Source: Actinokineospora terrae
GTDB taxonomy: Bacteria; Actinomycetota; Actinomycetes; Mycobacteriales; Pseudonocardiaceae
Assembly (NCBI RefSeq): GCF_900111175.1
Contig: NZ_FOGI01000001.1
Location: 62,001 to 126,000 of the forward strand
Reading direction: 5' to 3'
DNA length: 64,000 nt
The position numbers were made by a program, and so were the translations under genes. Every line of letters begins with the position of its first letter. Positions within the stretch are counted from its first letter, which is position 1. Shown here piece by piece: positions 27,661 to 36,900 of this stretch. Below the pieces are notes generated by a model that did no database searches, was not told where the DNA came from, and saw only the letters and a program-made list of their open reading frames with translations.

Positions 27661-30060
27661 GTGCGCCGAAGATTGGTCGTCGCGATCGCCGCGGCGACGG
27701 TGGTCGGGACCGGGGCGGTGGTGGTCAACGGTGCCGCCGACGCGGCCCCCGCACCCACCCAACAGGCTCCCCAGGCCGCCGCGGACCACGCCGACGAGGT
27801 GGTCTCCCCGCTCGAGGAGAAGCGTCGCGCGCTGCGTCAGGAGGGCCTGGCCAAGGTCCTCTCCGGTGAGGCCAGCGTCGAGAAGCGCGGCGCCAGCTCC
27901 GTGGTCAAGGTCGGCACCGCCGCCTCGGCCAAGAACAAGAGCACCGGCAAGAAGGGCGTCGACCAGTACGTCGAGTTGGCGCGGGAGAAGACCGACAAGA
28001 TCTTCGTGGTGCTCGCCGAGTTCGGCGACGAGCGCCACCCGGACTTCCCCGACAAGGACACCAACCCCAACGTGCCCGGTCCGGCCCGCTACGACGGCCC
28101 GCGGCACAACCAGATCGCCAAGCCCAACCGGGCGGTGGACAACAAGACGATCTGGCAGGCGGACTACTCCAAGAAGCACTTCGAGGACATGTACTTCGCG
28201 CAGGGCGCGAACACCGAGTCCCTGAAGACCTTCTACGAGAAGGCCTCCTCCGGCCGCTACTCGGTCGAGGGCCAGGTCACCGACTGGGTCAAGGTCAAGT
28301 ACAACGAGGCAAGGTACGGCCGTTCCGACGGCTACCCCTGCCCCGGCCGCATCTGCGGCAACTCCTGGTACCTGGTCTCCGACGCGCTGCAGCAGTGGGT
28401 CACCGACCGCAAGGCCGCCGGTGCCACCGACGCCTCGATCAAGGCCGACCTCGCGTCGTACGACACCTGGGACCGCTACGACTACGACGGTGACGGCGAC
28501 TTCAACGAGCCCGACGGCTACCTGGACCACTTCCAGATCGTGCACGCCGGTGGCGACCAGTCCGACGCCGATCCCGCACAGGGTGAGGACGCCATCTGGG
28601 CGCACCGCTGGTACGCCTTCTCCAGCAACACCACCGGCCCGGTCAACAACAAGCTCGGCGGTGTGCAGATCGGCACCACCGGCCTGTGGGTCGGCGACTA
28701 CACCATGCAGCCCGAGAACGGCGGCCTCGGCGTGTTCGCGCACGAGTACGGCCACGACCTCGGTCTGCCGGACCACTACGACACCGTTGGCCCGGGCGGC
28801 GCCCAGGAGAACGGCATCAACTGGTGGTCGCTGATGGGCCAGAGCCGCGTGTCCAACACCAACGAGGCGATCGGCCTGCGGGCCAACGACCTCTCGGCGT
28901 GGGACAAGCTGCAGCTGGGCTGGTTGGACTACGAGACCGTCGTGGCCGGTCAGGACAAGAAGATCGACCTCGGCCCCGGTGCGTACAACACCGACAAGGC
29001 CCAGGGCGTCGTCGTGGTCCTGCCCGACAAGCAGGTCTCGACCAGCTACGGCACGCCGTTCGCGGGCACGAAGATGTGGTGGAGCAGCAAGGGCGACAAC
29101 CTGTCGAACTCGCTGACCCGCTCGGTGAACCTCACCGGCAAGACCTCCGCCGAGCTCAAGCTCAAGGCGCGCTACGACATCGAGGACTGCGACTGCGACT
29201 TCCTGTTCGTGGAGGCCTCGACCGACGGTGGCGCCAACTGGACCGCGCTCGACGGTGTCGCCAACGGCAAGCCCTTCACCCGGGACGCCGTGGGCACCCC
29301 GGCGATCACCAACACCACGAACAACGCGTGGGTTGACGTCGCCGTGCCGCTGACCTCGCTGGCGGGCAAGGACGCCCAGATCCGACTGCGCTACCGCACC
29401 GACGGCGGCGTGGCCCTGGACGGCTTCTTCGCCGACGAGATCTCCGTGGTCGCCGACGGCGCGCCGCTGTTCACCGATGGTGCCGAGGCTGGCAACAACG
29501 GCTGGACCCCGGCCGGTTTCCGCATCACCACCGGCACCGAGACCGCGAGCTACGACCACTTCTACGTGGCCAGCAACCGGACTTACACCGGGTACGACAA
29601 GTACCTGCAGCCCGGCCCGTACGACTACGGCGACCCGAGCCGCCCGAACTGGGCGACCCGCTTCCCGTACCAGGACGGCCTGCTGGTGACCTACTGGGAC
29701 ACCTCCCAGCCGGACAACAACGCCTCCGTCCACCCGGGCGAGGGCCTGCTGTCGGTGGTCGACGCCCACCCGGACCCCATCTACAACCTGCAGGGCCAGG
29801 CCTGGCGACCCCGCGTCGCGGGCTACGACGCCCCGTTCTCGCTGCAGAAGTCGGACTCGTTCACCCTGTTCGCGGGTGGCCGGGCGAGCTACATCCGCGG
29901 CACCGAGGCGCAGCCGCTGTTCGACGACACCAAGTCCTACTTCAACGCCGCCCAGCCGACCGCGGGCGTCAAGCTCCCCGCCGCCGGTGTGAGCATCAAG
30001 GTGCTGAAGCAGGAGGGTACGTCGCTGCAGATCCGGGTGTTCCCGAGCAAGAAGAAGTAG
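27661..30060 (+). CDS. Secreted immune inhibitor A-type metalloprotease (peptidase M6)
   Basis: A 799-residue secreted protease. It has a signal peptide (MRRRLVVAIAAATVVGTGAVVV ... ADAAPAP), a propeptide, and an M6 catalytic domain with the zinc motif HEYGHDLGLPDHYD (His361-Glu362-x2-His365). The INWWSLMGQSR segment after it is the Met-turn region. The C-terminal half has two jelly-roll/MAM-like modules (for example FVEASTDGGANWTALDG), as in InhA. GTG 27661 follows AGGAGG. A perfect 17-bp hairpin terminates the gene. M6 enzymes degrade host or environmental proteins; the target here is unknown. Confidence 0.94.
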   Translation: MRRRLVVAIAAATVVGTGAVVVNGAADAAPAPTQQAPQAAADHADEVVSPLEEKRRALRQEGLAKVLSGEASVEKRGASSVVKVGTAASAKNKSTGKKGVDQYVELAREKTDKIFVVLAEFGDERHPDFPDKDTNPNVPGPARYDGPRHNQIAKPNRAVDNKTIWQADYSKKHFEDMYFAQGANTESLKTFYEKASSGRYSVEGQVTDWVKVKYNEARYGRSDGYPCPGRICGNSWYLVSDALQQWVTDRKAAGATDASIKADLASYDTWDRYDYDGDGDFNEPDGYLDHFQIVHAGGDQSDADPAQGEDAIWAHRWYAFSSNTTGPVNNKLGGVQIGTTGLWVGDYTMQPENGGLGVFAHEYGHDLGLPDHYDTVGPGGAQENGINWWSLMGQSRVSNTNEAIGLRANDLSAWDKLQLGWLDYETVVAGQDKKIDLGPGAYNTDKAQGVVVVLPDKQVSTSYGTPFAGTKMWWSSKGDNLSNSLTRSVNLTGKTSAELKLKARYDIEDCDCDFLFVEASTDGGANWTALDGVANGKPFTRDAVGTPAITNTTNNAWVDVAVPLTSLAGKDAQIRLRYRTDGGVALDGFFADEISVVADGAPLFTDGAEAGNNGWTPAGFRITTGTETASYDHFYVASNRTYTGYDKYLQPGPYDYGDPSRPNWATRFPYQDGLLVTYWDTSQPDNNASVHPGEGLLSVVDAHPDPIYNLQGQAWRPRVAGYDAPFSLQKSDSFTLFAGGRASYIRGTEAQPLFDDTKSYFNAAQPTAGVKLPAAGVSIKVLKQEGTSLQIRVFPSKKK

Positions 30061-30124
30061 CACCGAGGAACTACCGCTCCTGGTAGCTGTGGCGGGGCAT
30101 GCCATGCGCCACATCGGGAGTTGA

Positions 30125-30162
30125 GAGGGCCGGTGGTGGGGGTAACCCCACCACCGGCCCTC
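30125..30162 (+). terminator. Perfect 17-bp hairpin after the M6 protease
   Basis: GAGGGCCGGTGGTGGGG (30125-30141), loop GTAA, CCCCACCACCGGCCCTC (30146-30162). No U-tract follows, as is common in high-GC actinobacteria. The rest of the 30061-30443 gap shows no gene I can support. Confidence 0.8.
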
Positions 30163-30443
30163 GTGCTTACCGCATGGTCCGGTGATCACCGGACCTGATC
30201 CACGCGCGCGTGGGCAGGGTCTACGTTTTCGGGGGAGTGCTGCCTGCCGGGATCGCGGGGCTCGCCGTTCGGGCCGGTGGCGCGAGTCAGCCATGTGGTG
30301 CTGGCGACGCTCTGGCTGGTGTCGACGGTTGTGGGTTACCGGCGATCGCGGGTATCACCTCGTGGCTGGGTTGGACCGTGCCGCTGCTGGTTCTTGAGTG
30401 GTTTGTGGGACGACCGCGGGGGGTTGCTCGGTAGCCTTAAGCG

Positions 30444-31178
30444 GTGGGGGGACTCAGGCCAGTTCACATAGACGGCGCGGCGGGGCGTTGGGTGGTTCGA
30501 CCACCGGAGGCGCCTGCCACCTCGCGTGAGGCCAAGCTGGGGCTGACGTTCGGGTTGGGGGCCGCGCTGGGCGTGGTCATGAGCGCGGTCGACGACTGGG
30601 GTGCGTGGGGGCTGCTGTTCCTGGTCCCGCTGCTGGTCTTCGGGCTGCGGGTCCGCCGCGAGCGGGTGGGGCGCGTGGTGGTGGCCTTCCGCTCGACCGA
30701 CGTCGACGCCGACTCGACCGCCCTGGCCAACCGGCTGGTCATCTCCTTCGCGACCCTCGTCGCGAGCCGCACGGCCGCCGCGGGCTGGCTGCCGCAGGAG
30801 ACCCTCGCGACCGCGCAACGGGTGGTCTGGGCCGCGTTGGGGTCACTGCGGGATTCGGCAGGCTTGCGCGCGCTCCTGCGGGAGTCGCGGCGCTACCCCG
30901 AACTGGCGGGCGAAGTCGCGGCCAAGCAGGCCGAGCTGACCTCGGTCATCGACTCGGTCACCGCCGTCGCGGACCGCATGGACGAGGTCCTCACCGCCCT
31001 CGGTGCCGCCGAGCTGGAGATCGCCACCGCCGAGGCCGAGCAGGCCAGGGCCCAACGGGTCGCCGACCTCCGCGAACGCCTCTCCGGCACCACGGCCCCG
31101 CCCGCACCGCGCCAGGTGGACCTCGACGCCGTCGCCGCGGCCGTCACCGCGGCCGCGGACATCCTCTCGGTGGCCTAG
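30444..31178 (+). CDS. Membrane protein with two N-terminal helices and a coiled-coil tail, unknown function
   Basis: A protein of up to 244 residues. Two hydrophobic segments at roughly residues 33-50 and 55-68 (LTFGLGAALGVVMSAV and WGLLFLVPLLVFGL) are followed by a cytosolic domain ending in an Ala/Glu-rich coiled coil (ELEIATAEAEQARAQRVADLRERL) and an AAAVTAAADILSVA tail. GTG 30444 has a poor ribosome site, so the start is not firm. The stop overlaps the convergent phosphotransferase stop in the shared CTAG. No family recognised. Confidence 0.7.
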   Translation: MGGLRPVHIDGAAGRWVVRPPEAPATSREAKLGLTFGLGAALGVVMSAVDDWGAWGLLFLVPLLVFGLRVRRERVGRVVVAFRSTDVDADSTALANRLVISFATLVASRTAAAGWLPQETLATAQRVVWAALGSLRDSAGLRALLRESRRYPELAGEVAAKQAELTSVIDSVTAVADRMDEVLTALGAAELEIATAEAEQARAQRVADLRERLSGTTAPPAPRQVDLDAVAAAVTAAADILSVA

Positions 31179-31930
31179 GCGTCCCGCATCCGGGCCCTGA
31201 GCACGTCGAACTCACACCCCGGCGCGTCCGGGTCGAACCCGTGCCCGATCAACCAGCGCGACGCCACCAGGGCACGCAGCGACCACCAGGCCCGGATCAC
31301 GTCCCGGTCCGCGCCGGGGCCGTACCCCGCGAGCAGGTCGTCCAGCCGCTCCTCGTGCCCGAGGGTCAGGATGGCGAGGTCGAACATGGCGTCCCCGGGG
31401 GCGGCCTCCGACCAGTCGATGATCCCGGTGACCTCGTCGCCGTCGACGAAGACATGGGTGATCTGCAGGTCCCCGTGGATGAACACCGGATCCCAGCGCC
31501 GAAGCGCGCCCTCGGCGATCTCGCGATTGCGCCGAATCACCCCGGCGGGTAGCACCCCGTTGTCGACCAGCCACGCGCACTCCCGGTCGAGCCGCGCCGC
31601 CACCTCGTCAACCCCAACCCCCACCCACGGCGGCAACGGCGCCTCATGCAACCGCCGAACGACATCCCCCACCGCCGCCCAAGCACCCCCTGACGCCCTC
31701 GACGGTTCCCCAAGCACCCCAAGCGCCTCACCAGGCACAGCCCCAATGGCGAGCACGGGCGGCTCCCGCCAAAGCACCACCGGCGTCGGCACCGGCGCCA
31801 GCGCCATCGCCCGCACCTCGACCTCGGCATGCGCCGGATCGCCGTCGACCTTCAGGAACACATCCCCAACCCGCAACGTCACCCGCTGCCGGTGCGCGAC
31901 AACAACCTCCACCTCGTCCACACCGGCCAT
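31175..31930 (-). CDS. Aminoglycoside phosphotransferase (APH)-family kinase-like protein
   Basis: A 251-residue protein with the APH catalytic loop VFIHGDLQITHVFVDGDEVTGIIDWSEA: the catalytic Asp is in HGD and the metal Asp in IIDW, while the usual Asn four residues after the loop Asp-x-x-x is His here (THVFV), a variant seen in some family members. DVFLKVDGD carries the ATP lysine. ATG 31930 is preferred; upstream codons run into a basic leader. Substrates of such environmental APH proteins range from antibiotics to sugars and homoserine; none can be assigned. Confidence 0.85.
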   Translation of the reverse strand: MAGVDEVEVVVAHRQRVTLRVGDVFLKVDGDPAHAEVEVRAMALAPVPTPVVLWREPPVLAIGAVPGEALGVLGEPSRASGGAWAAVGDVVRRLHEAPLPPWVGVGVDEVAARLDRECAWLVDNGVLPAGVIRRNREIAEGALRRWDPVFIHGDLQITHVFVDGDEVTGIIDWSEAAPGDAMFDLAILTLGHEERLDDLLAGYGPGADRDVIRAWWSLRALVASRWLIGHGFDPDAPGCEFDVLRARMRDA

Positions 31931-32175
31931 CCTGACGACAACAACCGCCGATGTCGCCGGATTTCGCGAGCCGCGGCACCACACCCGACACATCGCTCAT
32001 CGCCGCGCGGTGCCTCCAGCGCCCGCAGTGCTGTGGACCTTCGCGGACTCCGAGACCCGGCCTGTGCCACGGTCCGACTCCTGTCGCGGGCGCCGGTCAC
32101 TGGGGGAGGGACGAGGGTCGCGGTGCAGATCGGGGACCGCCCGGCGCGGAGGTGGCTGTGGTGGGAGCGGGGTGG

Positions 32176-32661
32176 TCAGGCGGCGGTGAGGGTGGATTCG
32201 CGCAGCGTGCGGAGGGCGTAGTGCAGGCGGGACTTGACCGTGCCGACCGGGACTCGGAGGGTGATGGCGGCGGCCGCGGCGGTGCGGTCGGCGAAGTAGA
32301 CCTCGACGACGGTCTGGCGGTGGGGCTCGGGGAGGGTGTCGAGGGCGGCGTCGACCAGGAGGCGGTCGATGACCTCGTCGGTGCGGGCCGGGGCCGAGGT
32401 CGTGTCCACCTCCGGCAGCTCCACCTCCGACGGGCGGGCCGCGCGGCCGCGGTGCTGGTCGACGGCGATGTTGTGGGCGACGCGGGTGAGCCAGGCCCGG
32501 ACGGAGCCGCGGTCCTCGGTGAGCCTGTCCTGGTGCCGCCAGGCGCGGATCCAGGTTTCCTGGACGACGTCCTCGGCGCGGTGCGGGCAACCGGTCACGC
32601 GGCGGGCGTAGGCCAGCAGGGCGGTGCGGTGGGCGGCGACGATGCTGTCGAAAGTGGTCAT
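32176..32661 (-). CDS. ECF-type RNA polymerase sigma factor
   Basis: A 161-residue sigma-70 family factor. Region 2 is LLAYARRVTGCPHRAEDVVQETWIRAWRH; region 4 is LDTLPEPHRQTVVEVYFADRTAAAAAITL with the recognition helix VPVGTVKSRLHYALRTLRE. It resembles the SigL/SigK-like branch. The start ATG 32661 follows GAGGAG; the extension to 32700 has no support. No anti-sigma gene follows: the next 245 bases are empty and then comes the phosphotransferase gene. It lies 150 bases downstream of the mycosin gene on the same strand and could be linked to the T7SS locus. Confidence 0.9.
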   Translation of the reverse strand: MTTFDSIVAAHRTALLAYARRVTGCPHRAEDVVQETWIRAWRHQDRLTEDRGSVRAWLTRVAHNIAVDQHRGRAARPSEVELPEVDTTSAPARTDEVIDRLLVDAALDTLPEPHRQTVVEVYFADRTAAAAAITLRVPVGTVKSRLHYALRTLRESTLTAA

Positions 32662-32811
32662 CCCGGCTCTCCTCGTGTCGCGGTTCTCCCTCTGACACAA
32701 GACTTCCGGTTCCTACCCCGACACTCTCTGGGCCAATCCCCCCAAACCAGGGGGACACCCCTCCACCTCGCGGAGGCCACCACCCCCGTACCGGTGGGGA
32801 TATCCCTACCC

Positions 32812-33951
32812 CTACCCGGCGGCCGCCCGCCAACGCCGACGCCGCGCGCGCCCCACCACCGCGGCCGTACCCCCCGCGACCAGCGACGCACCCGCTAACA
32901 CCGCCACGAACCACATGGCCGCGCGCGCCGGTCCCGTGTCTTCCGGGGTGGGTAAGACCATCGAGATGTGCTCAGTCGACGGTGCCGGTTTGGTCTGTCC
33001 CGTGAGGAGAGTGCTCACCGCCGCGACAGGGTCGACGATCCCGTAGCCCACCGCAGGATGCGGTACCTGCCCGGATGGTCGGTCCGCTGTAGCCATCAAC
33101 CGCTTCACGACCTCGACAGCGGGCAACTCCGGGTACTGCTCCCGCACCAAGGCAGCGCTACCTGCCACGAACGCCACCGCCAGTTCCGGCCCGGATGCCA
33201 ACCGGTGGCCCAATCCCGACGGTCCGATGCCGACAAGCTGCTCGGCGGGCGCGGCCACCGTCGGCTGCGCCCCCAGCAACGCCGACTTCGGCGGCCCGTC
33301 CGGCCCCACCGGCGCCACGGCGACCACCCCGTCCGCCGACGCCGGGTACGCCCGCTGCTTGGCCTGCCGCACCGCGGCCGGGGCGATCACCACCACGTCC
33401 CGCGACCGCGCCAGGTCCACCGCCGCCTGCAACTCGGGCGCGTCGACCGTGTTCACCACCCCGATCGCGACGATCCGCGCCCCGCTGTCCACCGCGGCCC
33501 GCAGCCCGGCCGCCAACACCACCGGGTCGACCCGCGCCGGGTCGTTGGTCACCCGCACCGGCACGATCTGCGCCGCGGGCGCCACCCCGGCGAACGCGGT
33601 CCGCTCCATCGGCCGCGCCGCGATCAACCCGGCCAGGAACGTCCCGTGCCCCGCGCAGTCGGTGTTCGCGGGACCACCCGAGACGTCCACCCCCTCGGCC
33701 ACCGCCCCCGCCAACGTCGGCGCCTCGGCGCTGACCCCGGTGTCGACCACCGCGACCCGCACCGCGCCCTTCGTCATCGCCCACACCCGCTCGGGCGAGA
33801 GCCGCTGCTGCGCCCACGGCACCGGCTGCGCCACCGTCGCCTCCGGCGGCGCGCACTGCCCCTGCTGCTGCGCCGCGGCGGGCACTGGAACCCCGAGCAC
33901 CGGCACCGCGAGCACCAGGCCCACGGCGGCGAGCACGGCCCAGCCTCTCAT
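32812..33951 (-). CDS. mycP: Mycosin (T7SS subtilisin-like protein) lacking the catalytic serine
   Basis: A 379-residue membrane-anchored S8-family protein of the T7SS: signal peptide (MRGWAVLAAVGLVLAVPVLG), N-terminal extension, RVAVVDTGVSAEAPTL (catalytic Asp), NTDCAGHGTFLAGLIA (catalytic His), then a C-terminal membrane helix (AAMWFVAVLAGASLVAGGTA) and RRRRW tail. Where mycosins have GTS(F/M)A, this protein has GPELAVAFVAGSAALV, so Ser is Glu; I checked the codons (GGG CCG GAA). The oxyanion-hole AGN is also absent (VVVIAPAAV). It is therefore probably a structural pseudo-protease. ATG 33951 overlaps the eccC stop (ATGA), so it is in one operon with eccC. Confidence 0.9.
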   Translation of the reverse strand: MRGWAVLAAVGLVLAVPVLGVPVPAAAQQQGQCAPPEATVAQPVPWAQQRLSPERVWAMTKGAVRVAVVDTGVSAEAPTLAGAVAEGVDVSGGPANTDCAGHGTFLAGLIAARPMERTAFAGVAPAAQIVPVRVTNDPARVDPVVLAAGLRAAVDSGARIVAIGVVNTVDAPELQAAVDLARSRDVVVIAPAAVRQAKQRAYPASADGVVAVAPVGPDGPPKSALLGAQPTVAAPAEQLVGIGPSGLGHRLASGPELAVAFVAGSAALVREQYPELPAVEVVKRLMATADRPSGQVPHPAVGYGIVDPVAAVSTLLTGQTKPAPSTEHISMVLPTPEDTGPARAAMWFVAVLAGASLVAGGTAAVVGRARRRRWRAAAG

Positions 33952-36900
33952 GACGGCTCCTCCGTCCACCCGATCTGCAGCGAGGTGAAGTCCCGCCGGG
34001 TGACCAGCAGCGCGCGCCCGGGCGGCAGCTGCCGACCGCGCTGGCCGTTGAGCAGCGGCATCTCGTTCGGCGGCACCGACAGCACCAGGTCGGGTGTGTT
34101 CGACTCCTGCAACCGCCGCACCACCGCGTCCATCGACATCCGGCCCGACCCGGCCGCCGCGCGGGCGAGCACCACGTGCAGGCCGATGTCCCCGGCCTGC
34201 GGCAGCAGCTCGACCAGCGAGTCGAGCGGACCGCCCGCGCCGCTGTGCACCAGGTCGTAGTCGTCGACGATGACGAAGTACTCCGGCCCGGTCCACCAGT
34301 CCCGGTCGCGCAACCTGCTCGGGGTGATGTCCGCGCCGGGAACGCGGGTCTTGAGGTCCGCGGCCAACGGCCGGATCAGCTCGGCGGCAGGCCCGGACGA
34401 CACCGCGACACCGTGCCGGTAAGACTCCGGGATCGACTCAAGGAGCCCGCGCCGCGGGTCGAGCAGCACGATCCGTGCCTCGTCCGCGCCGTATGCCTTG
34501 GGGATGGCCTGCGCGATGAGACGCAGCACCGCCGTCTTACCGCTACCGGTGTCGCCCAGCACGGTCAGGTGCGGTCGCGCGGAGAAGTCGTGCCACACCG
34601 GCTTCAGGTCGAGCTCGCCCGAGCCCAGCGCGATCCGCATGCGGCCCTCGGGGTCGGGCAGCTCAGCGGCGGGCAGCACCGCGGGCAGCGTCCGCACCCG
34701 GGGCGCGAACGGACCCGACCAGCACTCGGCCACCGACCGGACCAGCTCGCGGGTCGCCTCGGCCAGCCCCTCCGCTGTGGCCTCGCCGTCCGCGCGGGGC
34801 ACCGCCCCGAGGAAGTGCAGCTTGTCCTGGGTCAGGCCGCGGCCGGGCAGCCGGGGCACCTGGCCCGCCTTGCGCATGTCGATCACCGAGTCGATCGCGT
34901 CACCGAGCCGCAGCTCCAGCCGGGTGCCCAGCTGGTCGCGCAGCGCGCTGTGCACATCGGACCAGCGGCCCGCGGTGATCACCAGGTGCACGCCGTAGGC
35001 GAGGCCGCGCACCGTCATCTGCCGGATGGTCTGGTCGTGCTGCTCGAAGTCCGCGCGCAGCGACCCCCAGCCGTCCACCACGAGGAACACGTCGCCGTGC
35101 GGGTCGTCGGCGAACTCGCCCGCGGCCCGCCGTTCCCGGTAGGCGGCCATGCTCTCGATGCCGTGCTCGGCGAACACCTTCTCCCGCTCGGCCAGGATGC
35201 CCTTGACCTCGGCGATGGTCCGGCCGACCCGCTCCGGCTGCAACCGCCCGCAGACCCCGCCGACGTGCGGCAGACCCTCCAGCACCGACAGCGTGCCGCC
35301 ACCGAAGTCGAGGCAGTAGAACTGCACCTCCGCCGGTGTGTGCGTCATCGCCAGCGCGGTGATCATGGTCCGCAGCAGGGTGCTCTTACCGGACTGGGTA
35401 CCGCCCGCGATGCCGACGTGCCCACCGGAACCGGACAGGTCGACCATGTGCAGATCGCGAACCTGCTCGAACGGCTTGTCCACGACACCCACCGGGATCT
35501 TCAACCCACCACGGCCAGGCCAATCGGCGGGAGTCAGGCCCATCGTCGGGTGTGGCACCAATGGCGGCAGGAGCTGGTCGAGCGGCGGCGGGTTGTCCAG
35601 CGGCGGCAGCCACACCTGGTGCGCGGGCGGTCCCTGGCCCAAGAGCTTCTCGACCGCCACGTCCAAGACAGTGTCAACGTGCTCGTCCGCGACCGGAGCG
35701 GCCACCACCTCGACCTCGGCCGCAGTGGGCAGCCGGCCCGCCCCGAACGCGACGACCTGCCTACGCACCTCTTCCTGCCGCTGCTCCTTCGTGCGCCTCT
35801 GATACCGGCCGGACACGTAGGCGGCCTTGAACCGCACCAGCGTCGCGACATCACTGCGCAGGTAACCATTACCGGGCGCGCTGGGCAGCTGGTACGCGTC
35901 GGGCACGCCGATCACCGAGCGGCTCTCCATCGCGGAGAACGTGCGCAGACCGATCCGGTACGACAGGTGGCTCTCCAGCTTGTGCATGCGGCCGTCGTCG
36001 ATGCGCTGCGAGGCCAGCAGCAGGTGCACGCCCAGCGACCGGCCGAGGCGGCCGATCATGACGAACAGCTCCGCGAAGTCCGGGTTGGCCGCGAGCAGCT
36101 CGCTGAACTCGTCGACGATGAGGAACAGCGTCGGCAGCGGGTCCAGCGGCGCCCCCGCCTGCCTGGCCCGCTCGTAGTCCAGCAGCGAGCTGAAGTTCCC
36201 CGCCGCCCGCAGGTGCTCCTGGCGGCGCACCATCTCCCCGTGCAGCGAGTCCTGCATGCGGGTCACCAGCGGCGCCTCGTCGGCGAGGTTGGTGATCACC
36301 GCCGAGGTGTGCGGCAGCCGGTCGAGGCCGAGGAAGGTCGCGCCGCCCTTGAAGTCGACCAGCACGAAGTTGAGGATCTCCGACGAGTGCGTCATCGCCA
36401 GGCCCAGCACCAGGGTGCGCAGCAGCTCGGACTTGCCGGAGCCGGTCGCGCCGATCAGCAGCCCGTGCGGGCCCATGCCGCCCTGCGCGGACTCCTTGAT
36501 GTCGAGGTCCACCGACGAGCCGTCCTCGGCGATGCCCAGCGGGATGCGGAAGCGCTCGCTGCCCATCCCGGTGCGCCACAGCGACTTCGGGTCCAGCGCG
36601 TCCAGGTCGGCCACCCCGAGCAGCCGGGGCAGGTCGAAGTCGGCGACCATCGGCTCGGCGACGTCGCCGGTGGAGTTGATCCGGTACGGCGAGATCACCC
36701 TGGCCAGCGCCCCGACCTTCGGCACGCTCACCACGTCCGGGCGCCCCAGCCGGGTGCGCACCTGCTGGCCGGTCCGGTCGGTCCGCACGGTGTGCAGGTC
36801 GGTCGGCGTGACCTCCAGCCGCAGCCGCGACCGGCCCGCGGACCCGTCGAGTGCCCCGGAGACGTCGAGCACCACGGAGTTGCGGTACCCGGCCGCCGCG

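Noticed and set aside
31879..32100. A 73-codon minus-strand frame between the phosphotransferase and sigma genes, considered as an anti-sigma factor
   Set aside because: It overlaps the phosphotransferase start, is Arg-rich without a ZAS or membrane motif, and has no ribosome site.
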